A stretch of 64,000 nucleotides of DNA from Fremontodendron californicum (Eukaryota > Streptophyta > Magnoliopsida > Malvales > Malvaceae), in assembly GCA_030761205.1 (NCBI GenBank), contig JAULJL010000041.1:2118001-2182000 (forward strand), written 5' to 3'. Position 1 is the stretch's first letter, and every line of letters starts with the position of its first letter. Shown here in pieces: positions 20,291 through 36,400 of this stretch. The notes beneath the pieces are model-generated. The model saw nothing but the letters and a program-made list of their open reading frames with translations. It made no database searches and was not told the DNA's origin. Made by a program: the position numbers and the translations under genes.

Positions 20291-23200
20291 TCAAGCCTCG
20301 GATAATTTCAAACGCGGAACAATATTCATTGACTGGAGTTCCTGAAAGAATGCAATGAAATGGGAGGAATGTTAGCAAGAGAGTACGAGGCAAAACAAAG
20401 AACAGAAATCATTGGAAATCATTGCAATGAATACATAAGAAAACAGGAATAACCCCATGGACATACAGCCATACAGACCAGGAAACCAGAAAGCATTCAA
20501 TAATCACTGGACTGAATACATACGAAAAACTGGAATAAACCCGCAGAGAAAAGTAAACTAAAAGCTTTTATATCCAAAAGCATAGGGTTTATTAGCCAAC
20601 ATCTATGTTACGGGACTCTGGGGTAAAGTGCCGAATATAGGTATGTATCCGACACGGGGTTGCTTAATTTTATTTTTTTTTATTTTTTTATTTTTTTATT
20701 TTTAAGTTTTTCCATATATTTGGAGAATCATACCCTTATATCCATGTCTGAATATGTGCCGGACACATGTACTTTAGGAAAAATGAAGAGTCCGGGTAAT
20801 CTAAGCCAACATATGAAGCGCTGAACAAAGATAATCAATACTGACAACAGTTTGATAAAGCTTGCCAGTAAAAGAAGGAAATCTAACCAATAAATGAATT
20901 CATTACAACACCTTGAATAACCGTAGCAAACAATAGACTAAAGAAAAATAATTCATTATCCAAAAATCTGATAATTTATAGAACAATACTGGAAGTTCAG
21001 AACAAAGAGACTGAACATAAAGTCTAATATTTTTCTTATTAAATGTCACATGAAACTAGAAACCATACTGATTGACCTCCTACGTCTCTACATGTTTGCT
21101 TTCGTATCATTTTCAGAATACAAGTGTACAACAAGCAACAGCAGGAAAATAGCATCATATGAATATTTCAACTCTATGCTATTTCAAACTCCACAGAAAC
21201 AAATAGTGTTTTTTTTTTTTTTTTACACATGATAACACAAACAAATAATAAATTGCTTTTCAAGTTTTGTCCATTTCCTATCCATTTAGGGTAGAAAGCT
21301 TAAGAACATAAGTTATTTAGCATTTGTTGTTCCACCCCTCTTTGGCTGAGGACTTGAATCTGATGCCTTTTGTATTTAGATGGTTCTAGAAAATAAATAA
21401 TGTAGACAAGGACTGAGGTTGGATGCGGTGTTACTTCTACTTTGAACAAGGAAAAGGTAATGGTTGGGTAAAGTAATGAGCTGTCTGCCCCTTTAACTGA
21501 GGCAGAAGAATCAAATACATGCCTTTTGACCTATGTTACTCGGACTCGGGTATGAGTGTTGGATACGGGTATGTGTCCGACACGGGTATGTTCAGTTTTT
21601 TCTAAGTTTTTTCATGTATTTGAGGGTCATATCTCCATACCCATACCAGAATATGCGTTGAACACAGGTACTTCAAGAAAATGAAGAGCCGGAGCAACAT
21701 AGCTTTTGACTACATGTGCTCAGTATGAGTGGGACAAACAAGTCCCATGCTAAACCCTTATGCATCGGCGGTATAGGAACGATGGTGCTCAATAAACAAA
21801 TGCCATTAGAGGCCTAGTTATAATCTTAATTTAGAAATCAAATTTCAATAAGCATCCTATTTAAGTAAACTGGATATTTGATTATTGTGCATCAATTACT
21901 CACATGATAATTTCAAACACCTCATTTGTATAACAACAATTTTGCCAAGTCTACCTGGATTAAAAGCTTGCATGCGTACGGTAGTTTCATAGTAGAAACA
22001 TTCTCTCCATTTTTACATGAAGAACAAATCCCAGTTTTCAGCTTATGGCTGTAGTATCCTAGCAAACCACATTTTCTGCAAACCTGTGCCAAAAGATGGT
22101 TATTATAAGATTTAAGCTGATTAGAATCAACAATCCCAGCAGTAAAAGTGTAAAAATGAAAGCATCATACTTCTCCATTACCAGAAAATTATGGATAAAT
22201 AATATTCACAGGTAATGATTGATTCAACGTTAAGAAACATGAAAATAACAGCTATTCCTAAACTGAACTACAATGTTTTAATATGAGCAACTTCAATGAG
22301 AATTTTACTCCGGGTTTTCCCAACTGCAAAAAGCAAGAAACTTTTGCAACCTGTGGTAGTAAGAGACAAGACATAAATTTAAGTAAGCAAGAAGGCCACA
22401 TTTTCAATTGTTATAGCTGGGAGTGATTCGATGGTTGTGCTGTCATGCAGATGCGCTTTATTGAATGGAAGTAAGCATGATGCGAGATTTAACTTCTTAA
22501 GTGAATTACATGTGGAAAAAATTATGATATACAAGTACCTCAGCATTATTTTTGCTGCTATTTCTTAAGCAGTACAACAAAGCATTGTTGTACATTCCAA
22601 TGATTCAGAATTCTAAAAAAATCATGAAAAACACATGCATGTAGAATTTGATAAGTTAATTCGCATCCACCAAAAGCATAATCAAATACCTGGACTTCAA
22701 AAGGATCACTGGAAATCATCAGGCGCTCAAAAATCAACATGCTAGCACCATAAGCAATTAGACAATCACGTTCCATTTCTCCTACTCGCAATCCTGTGGA
22801 GAAAACAAACACACGTGCACACACTTATTAGAACAAACAATACTTCTTAAGGTAAAAATCAAGACAGAGAAAATCATCTAACTGTAAAAAAAATAACCTC
22901 CATTTCGAGCTCTCCCTTCTGTAGGCTGTCTAGTTAGCATAACTCGAGGCCCATTACCTCTGGCATGCATTTTATCAAGGACCTAATGGTCATAACATAT
23001 TTAGAAAGGAAAATATGTAAGTATTAGACAGCCATCAGGTAAGTTAAATAAACATAAAATGCTATGTGTATTGCGCCTTATATTACATTAACATGTCAAA
23101 GTAATATAGTGGAATAAAAAATCTTCTAGTGAGGCCCTATTGAGATCAAGGCATCTCACTTACCTGGTATAGAGGTTACATACGGGAACAGAAAATGCAC

Positions 23201-26200
23201 GGGGATATGCGATATGAGAGACAGTGAGCAGGCTATAGTAGCTGCTTTAAAAGGAAAGAGAGGGTGGACAGCTATTTAAAACGGTATTCAAACATTGCCA
23301 CTTAGCTTGGTATAAATTGGTATTCAGCTTACTTATTTTTATCCTCAAAGAGGGAGAAGAGAAGGAGAAAGCAAATGAGGGAGGAATTTCAGTTGTTCCA
23401 TGGCTTCAGTCCTCTCATGGACAGAGTATGTAGCAATCTATAAAAGTCATTCTTCAGAAATTAATGAAAAGGTTAAAACTTTTTATATATGAAAATTTGA
23501 ATTTGTTTCTTCTTTTTTTTTTTTTTTTTTTTTGATTGGGTACTCTGAACAAATAGGCACGTAAAACTTGGTTTTTGGCTTTACTTCTTTGATCAATGAA
23601 AGACAATAAGAAGGGGAGAATAAAAGGATAGAAACATGGAAGGAATGTCAGCTGTTCCATGGGTACAGTCCAGCCATAGATGGAATACATGGTATGTCAC
23701 ATAAAGTCTTATCCTTAAGTTCAAGTGATAACCAAGTTCTTTACAATATGCCTTATATCAAGAACTGAGGCAGTGTCTCATGCCCACAGCCATTAGTAAC
23801 CCACAATCTAACATTCAGTTTTGTACACAAAGAAAGTCCAAAATAAAATAACCATAATAATTTCCCGTTGTGAATCAAGTTCCGTGATCAATAAAGATGT
23901 ACACTAGCATAAAGAAATGAAATCTAACCATATGCTTTAACTTCTGGTAGTAAATTGGTCCCATAAAAATATATGCTTGCAGCGGACAACCTGTGATACC
24001 TGAAGAAAATTTACAGATATCAGGATGCTATCATTTCAAAAACCTATATCAGAATAATGAATATCTGGAACAGAGAAATAATAAGTTTCCAGCATCTCAA
24101 TGAAATATCAAAGGTCACAAGTCAAAATCTGGGAAGGTGCATTAAAAAGTGATACAGAATAATTCTAATGGTACAAGTTACACTTTCTTCTGCTATCCAT
24201 CTGATTATGACATAAGATCTTCTGTAATCCATTCTTTTAATTCCAGTGGCAAAAATCCTCAGGAATTGGTCATTTCAAGTTCTACTAAAGTTTAAAAGTA
24301 CGTTTCAGTGACTAAAAAGTTCAAATCAAGAACCTAAAATACACTTTTATACAATGATATTAACTGCAGATCATCTTCCTGAAACATCAGAGAACATAAG
24401 AAAAGCAATATCACTGTTCTAGCTATAACCTCGTGCACTATAATTGCAAGGGAATTTCACATTCTTTGCAGGTTGAAGGCCTGGTTTTAGGAAATAAAGT
24501 AGTGTTTTTTAGGCCCCCCTCTCTAATTATCTTCGGTTACTTCAATTCTTAATTCTGTTTTATTCTTCTGTGTATATCATCTATAATCATACATGCTATC
24601 AGTAAGCAATCATAAATTCACAATCATATTGATATTGTACTATAACTTATTGTTAGTTTGTTTGTCAATGATACTGAAAAAGATGAATCCACATCATTGA
24701 AGATGGGTGTCAATAGGGATAGTTTCTTAATATTTATTCTCTTGCAAAGCATTCAATATATTTGTGACTTCATTAAAAAAATGAGTTAGAAACTCTAGTT
24801 CTTTTTATTGTCAAAGTATACACATATTCAAGATGCATTAATTTGAAATAGGAAATGTAACTCTAGTAATCTTGCCACCTGCAGGAGGCTCCAACTTTAA
24901 AGAAAGCGGGAGAAGGGGAAGGATAGTAAGCAGCAAAACCTGAATAAATGAAGTCCTTGCCATTGTAGCTGAAACCATGCTTGACGAGGGTTTCACTGAC
25001 AAAGATGGAGAGTATATATAACAAATTTGCTATGCTTGAAATGAAATGTTATTGGGGAGGAGGTAGGGAAAGGAGGGTAGCAAGCACCTTATAACATCAA
25101 CCCTATCCGCATGACCACTAGGCTCCCCAAAGGCACTACCATAATGGAACCTACCACATGAAACTCCAGCTTTGCCTCCAAGAAGCTCTATCATCTTACC
25201 CACAGTCATTCGACTAACAATAACAAAAGACCATCAATATGCATCAACAGACAAGTTGAAAGCTTGCAATGCTAGCAACTGAATATCATAAACAAAAATC
25301 AATTCCCTAACATTCAGAACAAGAAGCTTATATGTGCTGGCAGTATTTTCATTTCTGATGGAACACCACACAGACAGGTGTAGAGAAACAATGCACATGC
25401 AAAAGCATAAAATTTCATGTTGTTTAAACATATACCCTCTTCATTGTAGTTACGCATAAATGTCACAGAGGTCCAGGACAATTGTTGAAAAACCAAAGAG
25501 CAGTACAGCAAAACTTGCATCAGAAGACAAATTAAAGTTACCTAGATTCATACAATCAACCAACAACCACCTCAAGTAAGCCATAAATTCGATAAATACT
25601 TCTTTGATGCTCCAACAAAGTCAAACACCTAACATTCCACCTCAAAACAGCTCTCTTGTTTGCCTTCTCCCTTCCCATTTGTAAGCATACACTGTAATCT
25701 CATTTTGCAAGACCCAAAACCAAGTGTCTTCTTATGCCATTTAGAAGTATAAAGGAAAAATCAATTCTCCAACTCTAAACACTAAATTCCTAATTTGAAT
25801 TCGTCAATTATTGTTAATATAATAAACCAATTTGAGAGATACTTATCTACTTCAGGAAACCAAAAGAGAAGCTGGGAATTAAAGACAACAGGTCAAGTTT
25901 CATGGAGAACTAATATCAGTGAATCCAGTCTCCATAATGTCGATAGTTCAATTACACATTGGCTTCAAAAAAAAAGAAGATGATGATGAAATGCCTATAA
26001 CTAGTTTCAATAAGAACAAAGTTCAGCTAGGCTTTCCATTATGTTCCATTTAACTTTTAACATTCCTTTTATGTGTGCAAAGAAGCTCCCCCAAGAAGTG
26101 AAAAAGCAGTCCTGCATTTTGGCTGTTTATGCATCTTAATTGGACTTGTAGTTCTCTAGATAGATGCTATATGTTACATGCACAACCATAAGGAAGGTAC

Positions 26201-27364
26201 AGCTCACAAATAATGCATGATTTAAGGAGGTGACTGACTAGCTTTTTATTGTTATCCTTCCGGGCAGGGGTGGAGTGGGGAAAGGGTTTGCTTAAATCGA
26301 CCCATGGTGTTATTTAGTTGCTCATGCATTACAACATGTCTCACGGAATGAGGAAAAGAAAGTGACAGGAAACAAATGGTAAAAAGCGAATGCTTTCTCA
26401 GGAGTTTATCAAAGTCTAAGAAGCGTCTTTTATAGGCAATAGGAGCTAGAGAAAGGCTGTAGGGGTGAATGCCTTAGATTGTAGTCATTTCAATCTGAAA
26501 ATTATTTAACTAAGAAAAAGATATTACCTTGGAAAACCATGAGGATTCATAATTAAATCAGGACAAATGCCACGCTCTGAAAACGGGAAATCTTCCTGCT
26601 GAATGATGGTGCCACAGACACCTTTCTGGCCATGTCTGCTACTAAATTTGTCACCAACCTGAGTGAATAAGTATTAAAAGAGCAACAAAAAGAAAACAAG
26701 AAGGTCAACCCTGCTTTTCTGAGGAAAAATATAAATTGATAATGAAGCCAAATCAATATTGCCTACCTCAGGTCGACGTGTGTGGCGTATTAAAAATTTT
26801 ATCGATAGATTGCTGTTCCTATCAGAGGAAAGAGCAACTCTATCCACTACACAAGACTCCCCTTCAGGACCTTTGTACGTTTGCCTCGCAGGTCTATATG
26901 CACTGCAAATTGAAAATTGGCAAGGAACTTTTCAAAGCAATAAAAGACCAGCAAAATAATCTGCCAGAAAGTAAAATGAATGACTTACCTATCTGGTAGA
27001 GATTCTGAAGATACGCGAGTCCCTCTTGTATGAATAGAGGACTCCTTATTAATGTAGATATCATTTGGTCTAATAATCTCCCCCGGAGCAGCAATTCCAT
27101 CATCATCTAATATCTACATAAAGAACTTCAAAATTGAAATTTGATGGAAATCACAAAAAAATCCAATAAAATTAGAAACAGTGCTTGTGCATAGAAAGTT
27201 ACCATGGGTAACTTTTCAAAAATTACAATAATGAACTATCTTTCCAAATTATTTGAGAGTTGAGAAGCATAAAACAACAAATTTTAATTTGCTCTTCATA
27301 TAGGGATCCACTGGATTGGATTGAGTTCTTTCATGAAAAAAAATATATGTTTTGTTCTTTATTT

Positions 27365-27411
<47 letters not shown>

Positions 27412-30400
27412 AAAACAAAAGGTAAAAGATGTAGTTAGATACACGAGTAAATAATATTTTTAATGAGTAAAAGTTAAAAGATTAAATTTTGTGATATAGT
27501 ATATAAAATGTATATTTTTTCTTTTATAAGTATGTCACATTTTTCGTTTTAGTAAAATATCCTTATTAGATACTCATATTTATAAAATATATGTGAAGAC
27601 TTTTAAGATTTTTTTTTTGAAAGTTACATACTATTTTTTGTCATTATAAAAGGGTATGAAAATTTAGTAGCTTGACCCTCTCTTTTATGTTTTTATTTGA
27701 TTTTAGTGGGATCAATATAATAAAATTACAAAAAAAAATTACTGTCACATACCTATATGACTTAGGTTATTTAGAAGCGGGGTCAATTGACCCCACAAGT
27801 TTGTATGTGGCTACGCGCCTACACATGATAAAACCAATGTTGTCAAGGGCGCAAGGCGCACTCTAGGCGCTAGTGCAAAAAAGTGTTCGCCTAAGTGAAG
27901 TAAGGCGCAATATGTATATCTGTGAGTTTTTGTATGTGTGTCTGTGTATATATATAAAATAAGCTTAAGATATATAATTCTAATAATAAACTCTGAAGTG
28001 TGGTCCAGTTTACCCTAAAAAACATATAAAATTTTCTTTTTCTTATGTTGGCCAATATGATTGATTTTCTCATGGTCCCATGTCTCTTGTTGAATACTCG
28101 AACATTGAAAAGTAAAGAGTTTGATATTATCCCTTTTTTTACAAGTAAAGGTACATTAATGAAACAAATTTAAAATAAAAGAAATTAAGAGAATTTCAAT
28201 CAGGCGGGCTTTTTTTAGCCTACTGCCTTACAAAAAAAGCATGCCTAGGCATACCAAGCGTGCGCCTTGCCCAAAAGGTTTGAGGTGCTTTTTTTGTCTA
28301 GCACTAAGACGCAACACCTAAGCGTGCATAGGCGCACGCCTTAACAACACTGGACAAAACATTATCTCTATATATGTACATGCCACATAATAGGTCTAGT
28401 TTCCTACACATGAGGGGGAGTATTAAGTGGTGATAAAACAAATCCAAAATTGATTGAATGAGTGATATTCTGGATCCTTAAGTAGAAGAGAGGTCGCTCA
28501 ATCCATCGTCAAGTAGTTTTTGGCTGGAAACTTAGCATGGTATCAAAGCAATCTCTACTTGTTGGCCCCTCTTAGAGAGACTTGTTATGCTTACATGTAA
28601 AGTCCATGCAACAAGATAGACCCTTATCCTACACATGGAGTATATGCTGCATGAGAGTTCCTATGTCCCTACACGTGAGGGTGAGCATTATGTAGTGATA
28701 AAAAAATAAACCTCACATTGATTAAGTTTGAGAAATCCCAATTCCTTAAATATTGTCTCTCCACCTATTACTAATTGGTTTTATGTTAGATGCCTTTAGT
28801 AATAGGTTTTATGTTAGATGCCTTAAAATAAATTTGATAATTTTCAATGGCCCCATCCTTCTAAAGGTTCATTATTCTATTTTCAACACTCTATACATGC
28901 CTACAAAGAACTCAAGCTAGTGGCATATTTTTTAATTGCATCATTCTAAGTTGGGTTTTGCTAACGAGTGCCCCTATGGCACTCTTTATAGTTAGTTAAT
29001 ATACTATTTATTGTAATAATATTGTATTAAATGCAGTAGTTGACAGCTTTATTCATCATTTCCAATGCATTGGAAGAAGATATTACTATATATAGTAACC
29101 TTAAGGGCACTCGTTAGCACAATCCTTCTAAGTTCATTATTCACTCCCAATCTTCACAACCTATAACAATGTGAGGCAATGTGAGGCAATGTACTATCTT
29201 CTAACTTAAAACATAAAGAGACAATTTATTTCTTGATTCATTGTTAAAGCATATGATGTTCACAGCAAAAAGAAAAGGATAACCCCTTTTGGGTACCAAC
29301 TACCAACCAAGCAAACTACAATAGAACGTATGGAAGGTGAGAGGAGAGGAGAGTTAAGAAGTGAGAGAAAGAGTGGAGTTAACAGAATGGCTTTAACCAA
29401 TTATTAAATTATTAAGGGTAAAAAAACAGAGAATTACAAGCAAAAACTATAAACTTGGAAACCCTACTCGCAATGCCCCACCCCCTTTTTTCTTTCCAAA
29501 AATTGGCAAAAACCAACTTCTTACTCTGATGTTGAACTGATATCACATACAAGTTCAAGATCGAATTGCTCAACCCATCAAAATCAAAAAGAGATCCACA
29601 AAAGCAGAAAGAAAATACTATCCTTAGACCACGGTTTAGGAAAGTGAACAGAAAATAGAATATAAATGGACAGAAAACAAAAAGCTTTCGAATTATTTTA
29701 TTAATATTATTATCAACACATTAAGTGACTCCTAAATAACACTGACTGCGTTTTGCCCAAGATAATATAACTCACCTCATATGCCCTCTAAAATTAGACC
29801 TATATGAAAAAAAGAAATATAAAAATAAAAATAATTTTCCTTCAAGATAAACCTCAAAAATAATATAAAATATTGATTAATCTCTTGTTTTCTGCTATTC
29901 CTCATTCTCTTAAATTTTCTATTTGTTGTGAGGAGAGAGATGTGCTAATTCAATGCACTAAATTACTTCACCGTTGATGCTTTTAAGTTGAAGGTTTTTA
30001 GTTTGCTCAAATAGAAGACCATTAGGGCAAGGCAATTCTTTGATTGGTAATATTGTAATAAGATAAGTCTATCCTACAACTCTATAAAGTATGTTAGTGT
30101 AAACCATATCATTCACAGTTCTAGTTGTTTTGTGAGTCGAGATGCGATACAGTCCTAGTTATGTTTTGTACAACTGCAGAAAATATCTTACTTCATCTGT
30201 CAACTATTAATAGACCCCTTCAGTAAGAAAAAAAAAAATCTTAAGAGGGTTCTATTACCAAAGCTATCCCTTTTAACGAACAGATTCAAAGTGTATATAT
30301 TTTCAAATGGCAGCTTTTGAAAGGTAAATTTGGAAAATGAAATGATTAAAGTTGCCTTCTCAAATTAGTTGTTATCCACTATGTGAAGGAGGAAGTTCAC

Positions 30401-33400
30401 CACCAACAGAATCCTACTACTACAGCTTGACATTGGAAGGGGACATAAGTTACCAAAAAAAAAAAAATACTGAAATAATAACAATAACAAGTAATTAAAA
30501 AAGAAAAGGATGCAATGTCATCAAACAAATAATTGTGTGAACAGACTCAAAAATGCTTAAAAAACCAATAATGTAACAGTGCAATTCACTGATGCAACTG
30601 GGAAATGTAAGTAAATGCATTACCTGCATCCTCTCTGAACCAGGTCCTGTTCTCTGTGGCCTAAGTATTCTGTCGGATGCACCAGTTTCATATTTTTGAT
30701 TAACAGCAGAATACCTGTTCAATAGAGAATAAAAAAGATAACATGTGATTGCTAATTGCCCAAGCCATGCAGGGATAGAAGGTGTAATCAGAATAATAAC
30801 AAATGCCATCATAAGGATGAAAAAGTTGCATACCTTTTCATCACAATACAACGACCAAAACCACGGTCTAGAGAAGACTTGTTCATGACAATTGCGTCCT
30901 CTATGTCATAACCACTATAACTCATAACAGCAACAGTTGCATTCTGACCAGCTCCAAGCTTATCATATCCAACCTGAAAGCAAAGCAGTCAATTTACAAG
31001 ACAAAATAGTGTGCTTATACTCCACAATAGACGGACTACTGACCAGTTCAATTGTCCTTGTTGTCAATAAAGGCCGCTGAGGATACACCAATAGATAAAG
31101 TAATGTGTCCATCCGGCATAACTACAGCATAAAGAGACCACCTCAGCAAGAAAAAAAACAAAAAACATTTTGAAAGAAATATATTGACAAAAGTTTCAAG
31201 CTAAAGTCAAACATATGAAACTAAAAACTCACAAAATCTAGCAGGGAGACATGTCTCAGCATAAAATTCTTAATGAAATTTAAAAAGATAGAAATCAACA
31301 AATAAAAGAAATCAAACATGTATGGAGACTTTGCACTATCTGCAGCATTTGGCAAGTAATCATTACTTTTAACAACTCAATGCCTCAAATACTTAAGGCA
31401 AAAGCTTATCTCAAGTTTAAGATAGAAATTTCTCAGAAAACAAAGTCAAGTTTAGCAGAATTTATGGAAAACAGTGAATGCTTGTTTTAGACTAATGAAA
31501 ACTTCAAATTTTCTTCTTGTATTCAAGAAAAATGTATCATGTATTTAGTGAAATACAAGGACTCTTTGCTCAAAGGTACAAATAAAGATTAACAGCAAAC
31601 TAAATAATACTGCTTGCCTGGTTATATGCAATATTTCCCATTGCTTGCTTCCCCATTGCACACTACAAATACACAAACATTTAGAGATGATAAGAGCAAA
31701 AATTACAGTTCACACTTATGCCTAGTTCAAGATATCAGAAAGTGATGTAAAAAACCTGATAGGTATTTCTTGGTGACTGATTATGATGAGGATATGGAAT
31801 CAGCCCAGCACAAACACCTAAGATTGTGAAAGGCTCTATCTCAATATGGGTTATTTCAGGTGTAGCCTCTCCTTCGTACAAAGCAATCTATAAACAGATA
31901 ATCATGTTTTAAAAAGTCAATTATCTATAAACTGTAACAACAGAATGACAAACCTTTAAAACATTAGGGAAAACAAACCAGAGCATTGTTCTCCTCGTTG
32001 ACATCAAGATACTCGATCAATCCATCACTTAAAAAGTCATTAAAAGTACGGACTCCATCCTTAATGAGCACAAAAGTTAGAATGAGTTTTCAAACAAGAT
32101 TATTCTCTTTGGATAAAATAGGAAACTTAACTCTTACCAACAACTCCTTCATATGGTGTTCTTTGATCCTTGATATTCCCTTGTCAGCTATTACCAACGG
32201 TCGACAAACTCGACCTCCATCAGAAGCAATGTAAACACAACGCTGATCAACATTTTCAAATCTCAAGGATCAGTAAATATTTAAAATTGTCATTAGCTTG
32301 TAGATAAAAAGCAAAAAAAAATATTAAAAAAAAATACAGCACATAGGAACGATGAAAACCACTAGTGCACACCCACTCTCTAGTCTAATTTCAACATAAT
32401 CACAGAAAATGAATACAATCCAATATGGAGACGGCTACATGACAGTTTGAAAGGGATTAGATTAGAACATGGACACAGTGGGATTCAGCATTAATATGTC
32501 AAGGAATGATGTAGTGAAGCTGGCTTTTGAAAAAGAAATCATCCACAAATTTTTCTTAAAGTGGGTCAACCTTCATGACCAAAACTTAAGCAATTTTGTT
32601 TTCCCAAAAACCTTCATGCCCAAACTGATTCCCGTCTTTCCCAAAAATATCATCTCTTGTTTTCTGATTATCTTCTCCTTTTTAGAGGCTCAGTTCTTGA
32701 GCAATCTGTATTCTGTCATCATTCATAATGAACCATATACCTAAAAAGATCTGTTAATTTCCAGAGGATAAAACATATGTCTTTGGACCCTCAAGCACCC
32801 ACAGCTTCTCTGAATAGCATCTCATCACATAATTATTGTGATAAAATTATTTATCTTCTATGCTTTGCTCTGTATGTTTGTTGTTTGTTCGTCTTCTCAT
32901 GACAGGTGAGGATTTAAATATTTATCCATGTGCCATTTATTTCAAATTCCTGAACCCTCTTAGATACATATGTTTCGAAAATTACAGAATGCACGCACAC
33001 ATGCACAACAATAACAACAAAGAAAGATAGATCTGTAATACAAATGATAAGGCAACCAGAAATTTAATAAAGACGGCTTCTATCAGGGCTGATATTAGAG
33101 CAAGAAGGAGATCAACCAGATTTGTTTCACTGAAGATTCACAATAAATCTGCTGCTCAAAGGATTCTCTTGACCCCACCCTTACATCAGATTTTGCATGG
33201 ATAAGGGAGTTACAGATAGGGAACTATATCCCACAAACAAAAATGCATAATTCACTCATACAAGATCTTCCAATAAGTATATGATAAAGAAAACCAAAAA
33301 CCACAAGGTCAACCTAGGACATGACTCCTTTCCGTTACTTTTTGGATCAACAACAATCAATTACAGTTATCATCACCATTCATGTGTGCAAAACGCACAA

Positions 33401-36400
33401 TATATGAGTACGGCCCACAGCTATGGATGGGTGCATTGATTATTGTTAGATCAAAAAGTAATAGAGAGGATCTCAACACAAAGAACCTCTCCATACAAAC
33501 TAGGAAACATAACAGTTTTTATTCCAAACACGAGCTTGATTCTACAATTATAATTCTGGTCAAAATTCCAGCCATTTAAAAAGAAAGCAGAGATACATTT
33601 GCAAGTTGATCTTAGCCCTAGCAAGTGTATAAGGTGTTTATGACTACAGACAGCATAACTATACAAAATTGAATGAAAAATTATATAATTTGAAGAACAA
33701 ATATCACACTCAAGACAATTGCGTAGCTTTAAAGTGAAAGAAGATTTTACCTGCTTCTCGTTTACAAAGACACTCACAAACTCACCAACTTTGCCAGCTC
33801 TTCGCAGCTTTCTCATAGCTTTAGCAAAATGCTACATAAAGGGGAGATAATATTATTGAACTAGTGGAACAAAGTTATTATATATATGCATAAATTTTAC
33901 AACACAAGTATGCATGTCTAGGAATTGAAAAACGATCGGGAAGTTCCTAATTGTTTTATGTTCTGAACATAAATAATTGTTCAAAGACTAAAAGATGTTT
34001 ATATCATGGAACAGGTTAAACAAAACAGACAAGTTTTTAGAATGCTATGTAATCAAAGGATACCTATCAACCTGAAAAAGAGATGCCATATAATGATGAT
34101 AAGACCAAGTATTTTGTCTTAATGAGTCAGGGCAACAAAAAACTACATGCTCATAAGTTCAGGATAGCTAAATAAGCTCATTGCAATATACATGCTATCA
34201 TATAGAAAAAAAAATTGGAATAAGTGCTGCTTTGGCCCAGCTGCAGCTGCAATAAAAAGTGATTTTGAAGTAAAGCTTTTTGAAAAGTGCTATCATAATA
34301 TTTGAAATAATCAAGACTTCTTTCTTTTCCTTCAAAAAAATTCATTATATATTTATAACAGCTTTTGCACTTAGCTCTTTTCAGAAGCTTAAGCTCTGGG
34401 GATCTAAAAGCTTATTTTCAGCTTTTACAAAAGCTAAAGGCTGGTTGGCAGATCTCTAGAGCAGAGGAATGTCCCAGAATTTGAACCAAACAGGCACTAA
34501 CAAATGAATTTATCCTTATTAACTTACAATGGTACTAGTTGGGAAAAAATTGTAAGAAAAGAACATAAACAGAGTCACCGGTATACACTAGTGCACAAGA
34601 GTGATTTAATGCAAGTAGAGACAACTACAAAAGTAGCAAGGAAAGACTTGTTACCTCAACATTTTTTCAAAGGGAATAGCCTTAAATCAAGTCAAAAGAA
34701 AAATTATATAGGTAACAGTCAGCAAATAGATTGAGATCAAAGTTTAGTTGACTTGAGCTGACTTTTGCATATTAATATATAAATTTCTACTGACCAAGAC
34801 TTCTTATCACTATCGTTTTTTCAGGGAGTATAGCCTTAAACCATGCACCAAAGAGCACAACCATTTGTCCAACGGTCTAAAACCAGTTTCACATTATAGT
34901 TCAGTTGAATTGAGTGACTTCTATTATAGATATCAATTGTGTTGGCTTCAAAGGAACACTGGAAGCACCTGTGGCCTTCTATGTTTGCCAAGAATGAGCC
35001 CATTTAACATAACCAGGAATGAATATGGTGTATGAAGCTCTTCTCCAGATAGTAGCTCCAAGTCTTCAACGCCCAAGCAATAGCACTATCACAGAAAAAA
35101 TACAATGAATTTGAAATGTAAACAGAGGCAAATAATGATATCACTAGGCATATAGTTATGACTTAGGTCACGACTAAGTCATAGGACACATCAAAGCATT
35201 CGGTTTGAGATGCAAAATAACTATCTTCTTTGAGTTTTGCTTCTAAATTTAGTTACAAACAAGTTGCAGTGTTGGCTGAAATATCCAACCAAGTATACTG
35301 CTTTATGTTATTGAAATAATTGATTGCATTTTGATACCTTTATAGATTATAATCATATAAAAAATCAAATAAATAAATAATTTTTAGATTATAAAATAAA
35401 ATGCTAATAAGAATAAAATGATTATAAAACAAAATGTTAACAAGAATACTAATGAATTTTTCTGATCATAGAATGAAATGATAGATTTAATAGCAATATG
35501 ATAGCCATGTATTAACCTTGTATGAACAGTATTACGATCTTTATTTTCTAATTGATGCTATTGACTGAATATTAAAATAATAAAACAAATCTGTGAAACG
35601 ACTTATTAGTTATTACTAATTTTAATTACATCCAATTTAGATCCCCACTACTTCATTCTTTTGAAGTTAACTTCTCTTTTATTTTTCTTTTCTTTATTCT
35701 TTGTACTATTCTGGACCTCACATTTCATCCTCTCCAAGCTCAATTAGGTTTTTTGTCTTTATCTCAATTGACCATCCACAGCACCTGTCACTGCCTCCTG
35801 CCACCATCAACAATCAACTCATCATCTAGGCTTTTCTTTTCTTTCCATTTTTTCTTAGATATGAAATTCCAGGCCTTTCTCTCGAATTTCTTTCCTCTTT
35901 TTGCTTTCTTTCTGAACCATTCTAGTTTTTTCTGATCAAATCCCTCCTTACCCCTTTTTTAGCAGGAAATCAGAAATATATATATATATAATTATTATAT
36001 ATAGAGAGAGAGATTCCAGCCAAATTTGGCAACTAGTTTTTCTTATTTCGTTGATTTTTTTAACTCGTAAAGTCTTTCTTCAGTGAAAATAGTTATCAGT
36101 TTAATGATTCAATTTGAAAATGTTTCTTTACTTCTTACATCAAATTGCTTTAATCTTTGCAGATATTCTCTATTTTGCCAATATTTGAAATTAGTTAATG
36201 TGATGAAACTACAAAGCAAGTAACCAACCTGAAAACAGACAAGTTCACATTTGAAGAAACATAGAATCTCGGTGTGGTTAGAGTTGAGGAGGTACTAAAA
36301 TTCTGAACCAAACCAAAAACATCCCTAATACTTGATATATTAGTATCGTGTTACCCAATGGCTTTATATTAGCAAATCAACACTTTTATATTTTAGCACC

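Larger units (their letters stand above)
27114..30623 (-). other. NRPC2 intron 28 (3.5 kb), repeat-filled
   Basis: The largest intron. It holds a (TA)n run at 27367-27408, a repeat fragment near 27660-27825 (GGGGTCAATTGACCCCAC), a hAT MITE (27835-28352) and a TRIM-like element (28421-28760). The rest (28770-30620) is AT-rich with nothing recognised. Confidence 0.8.
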
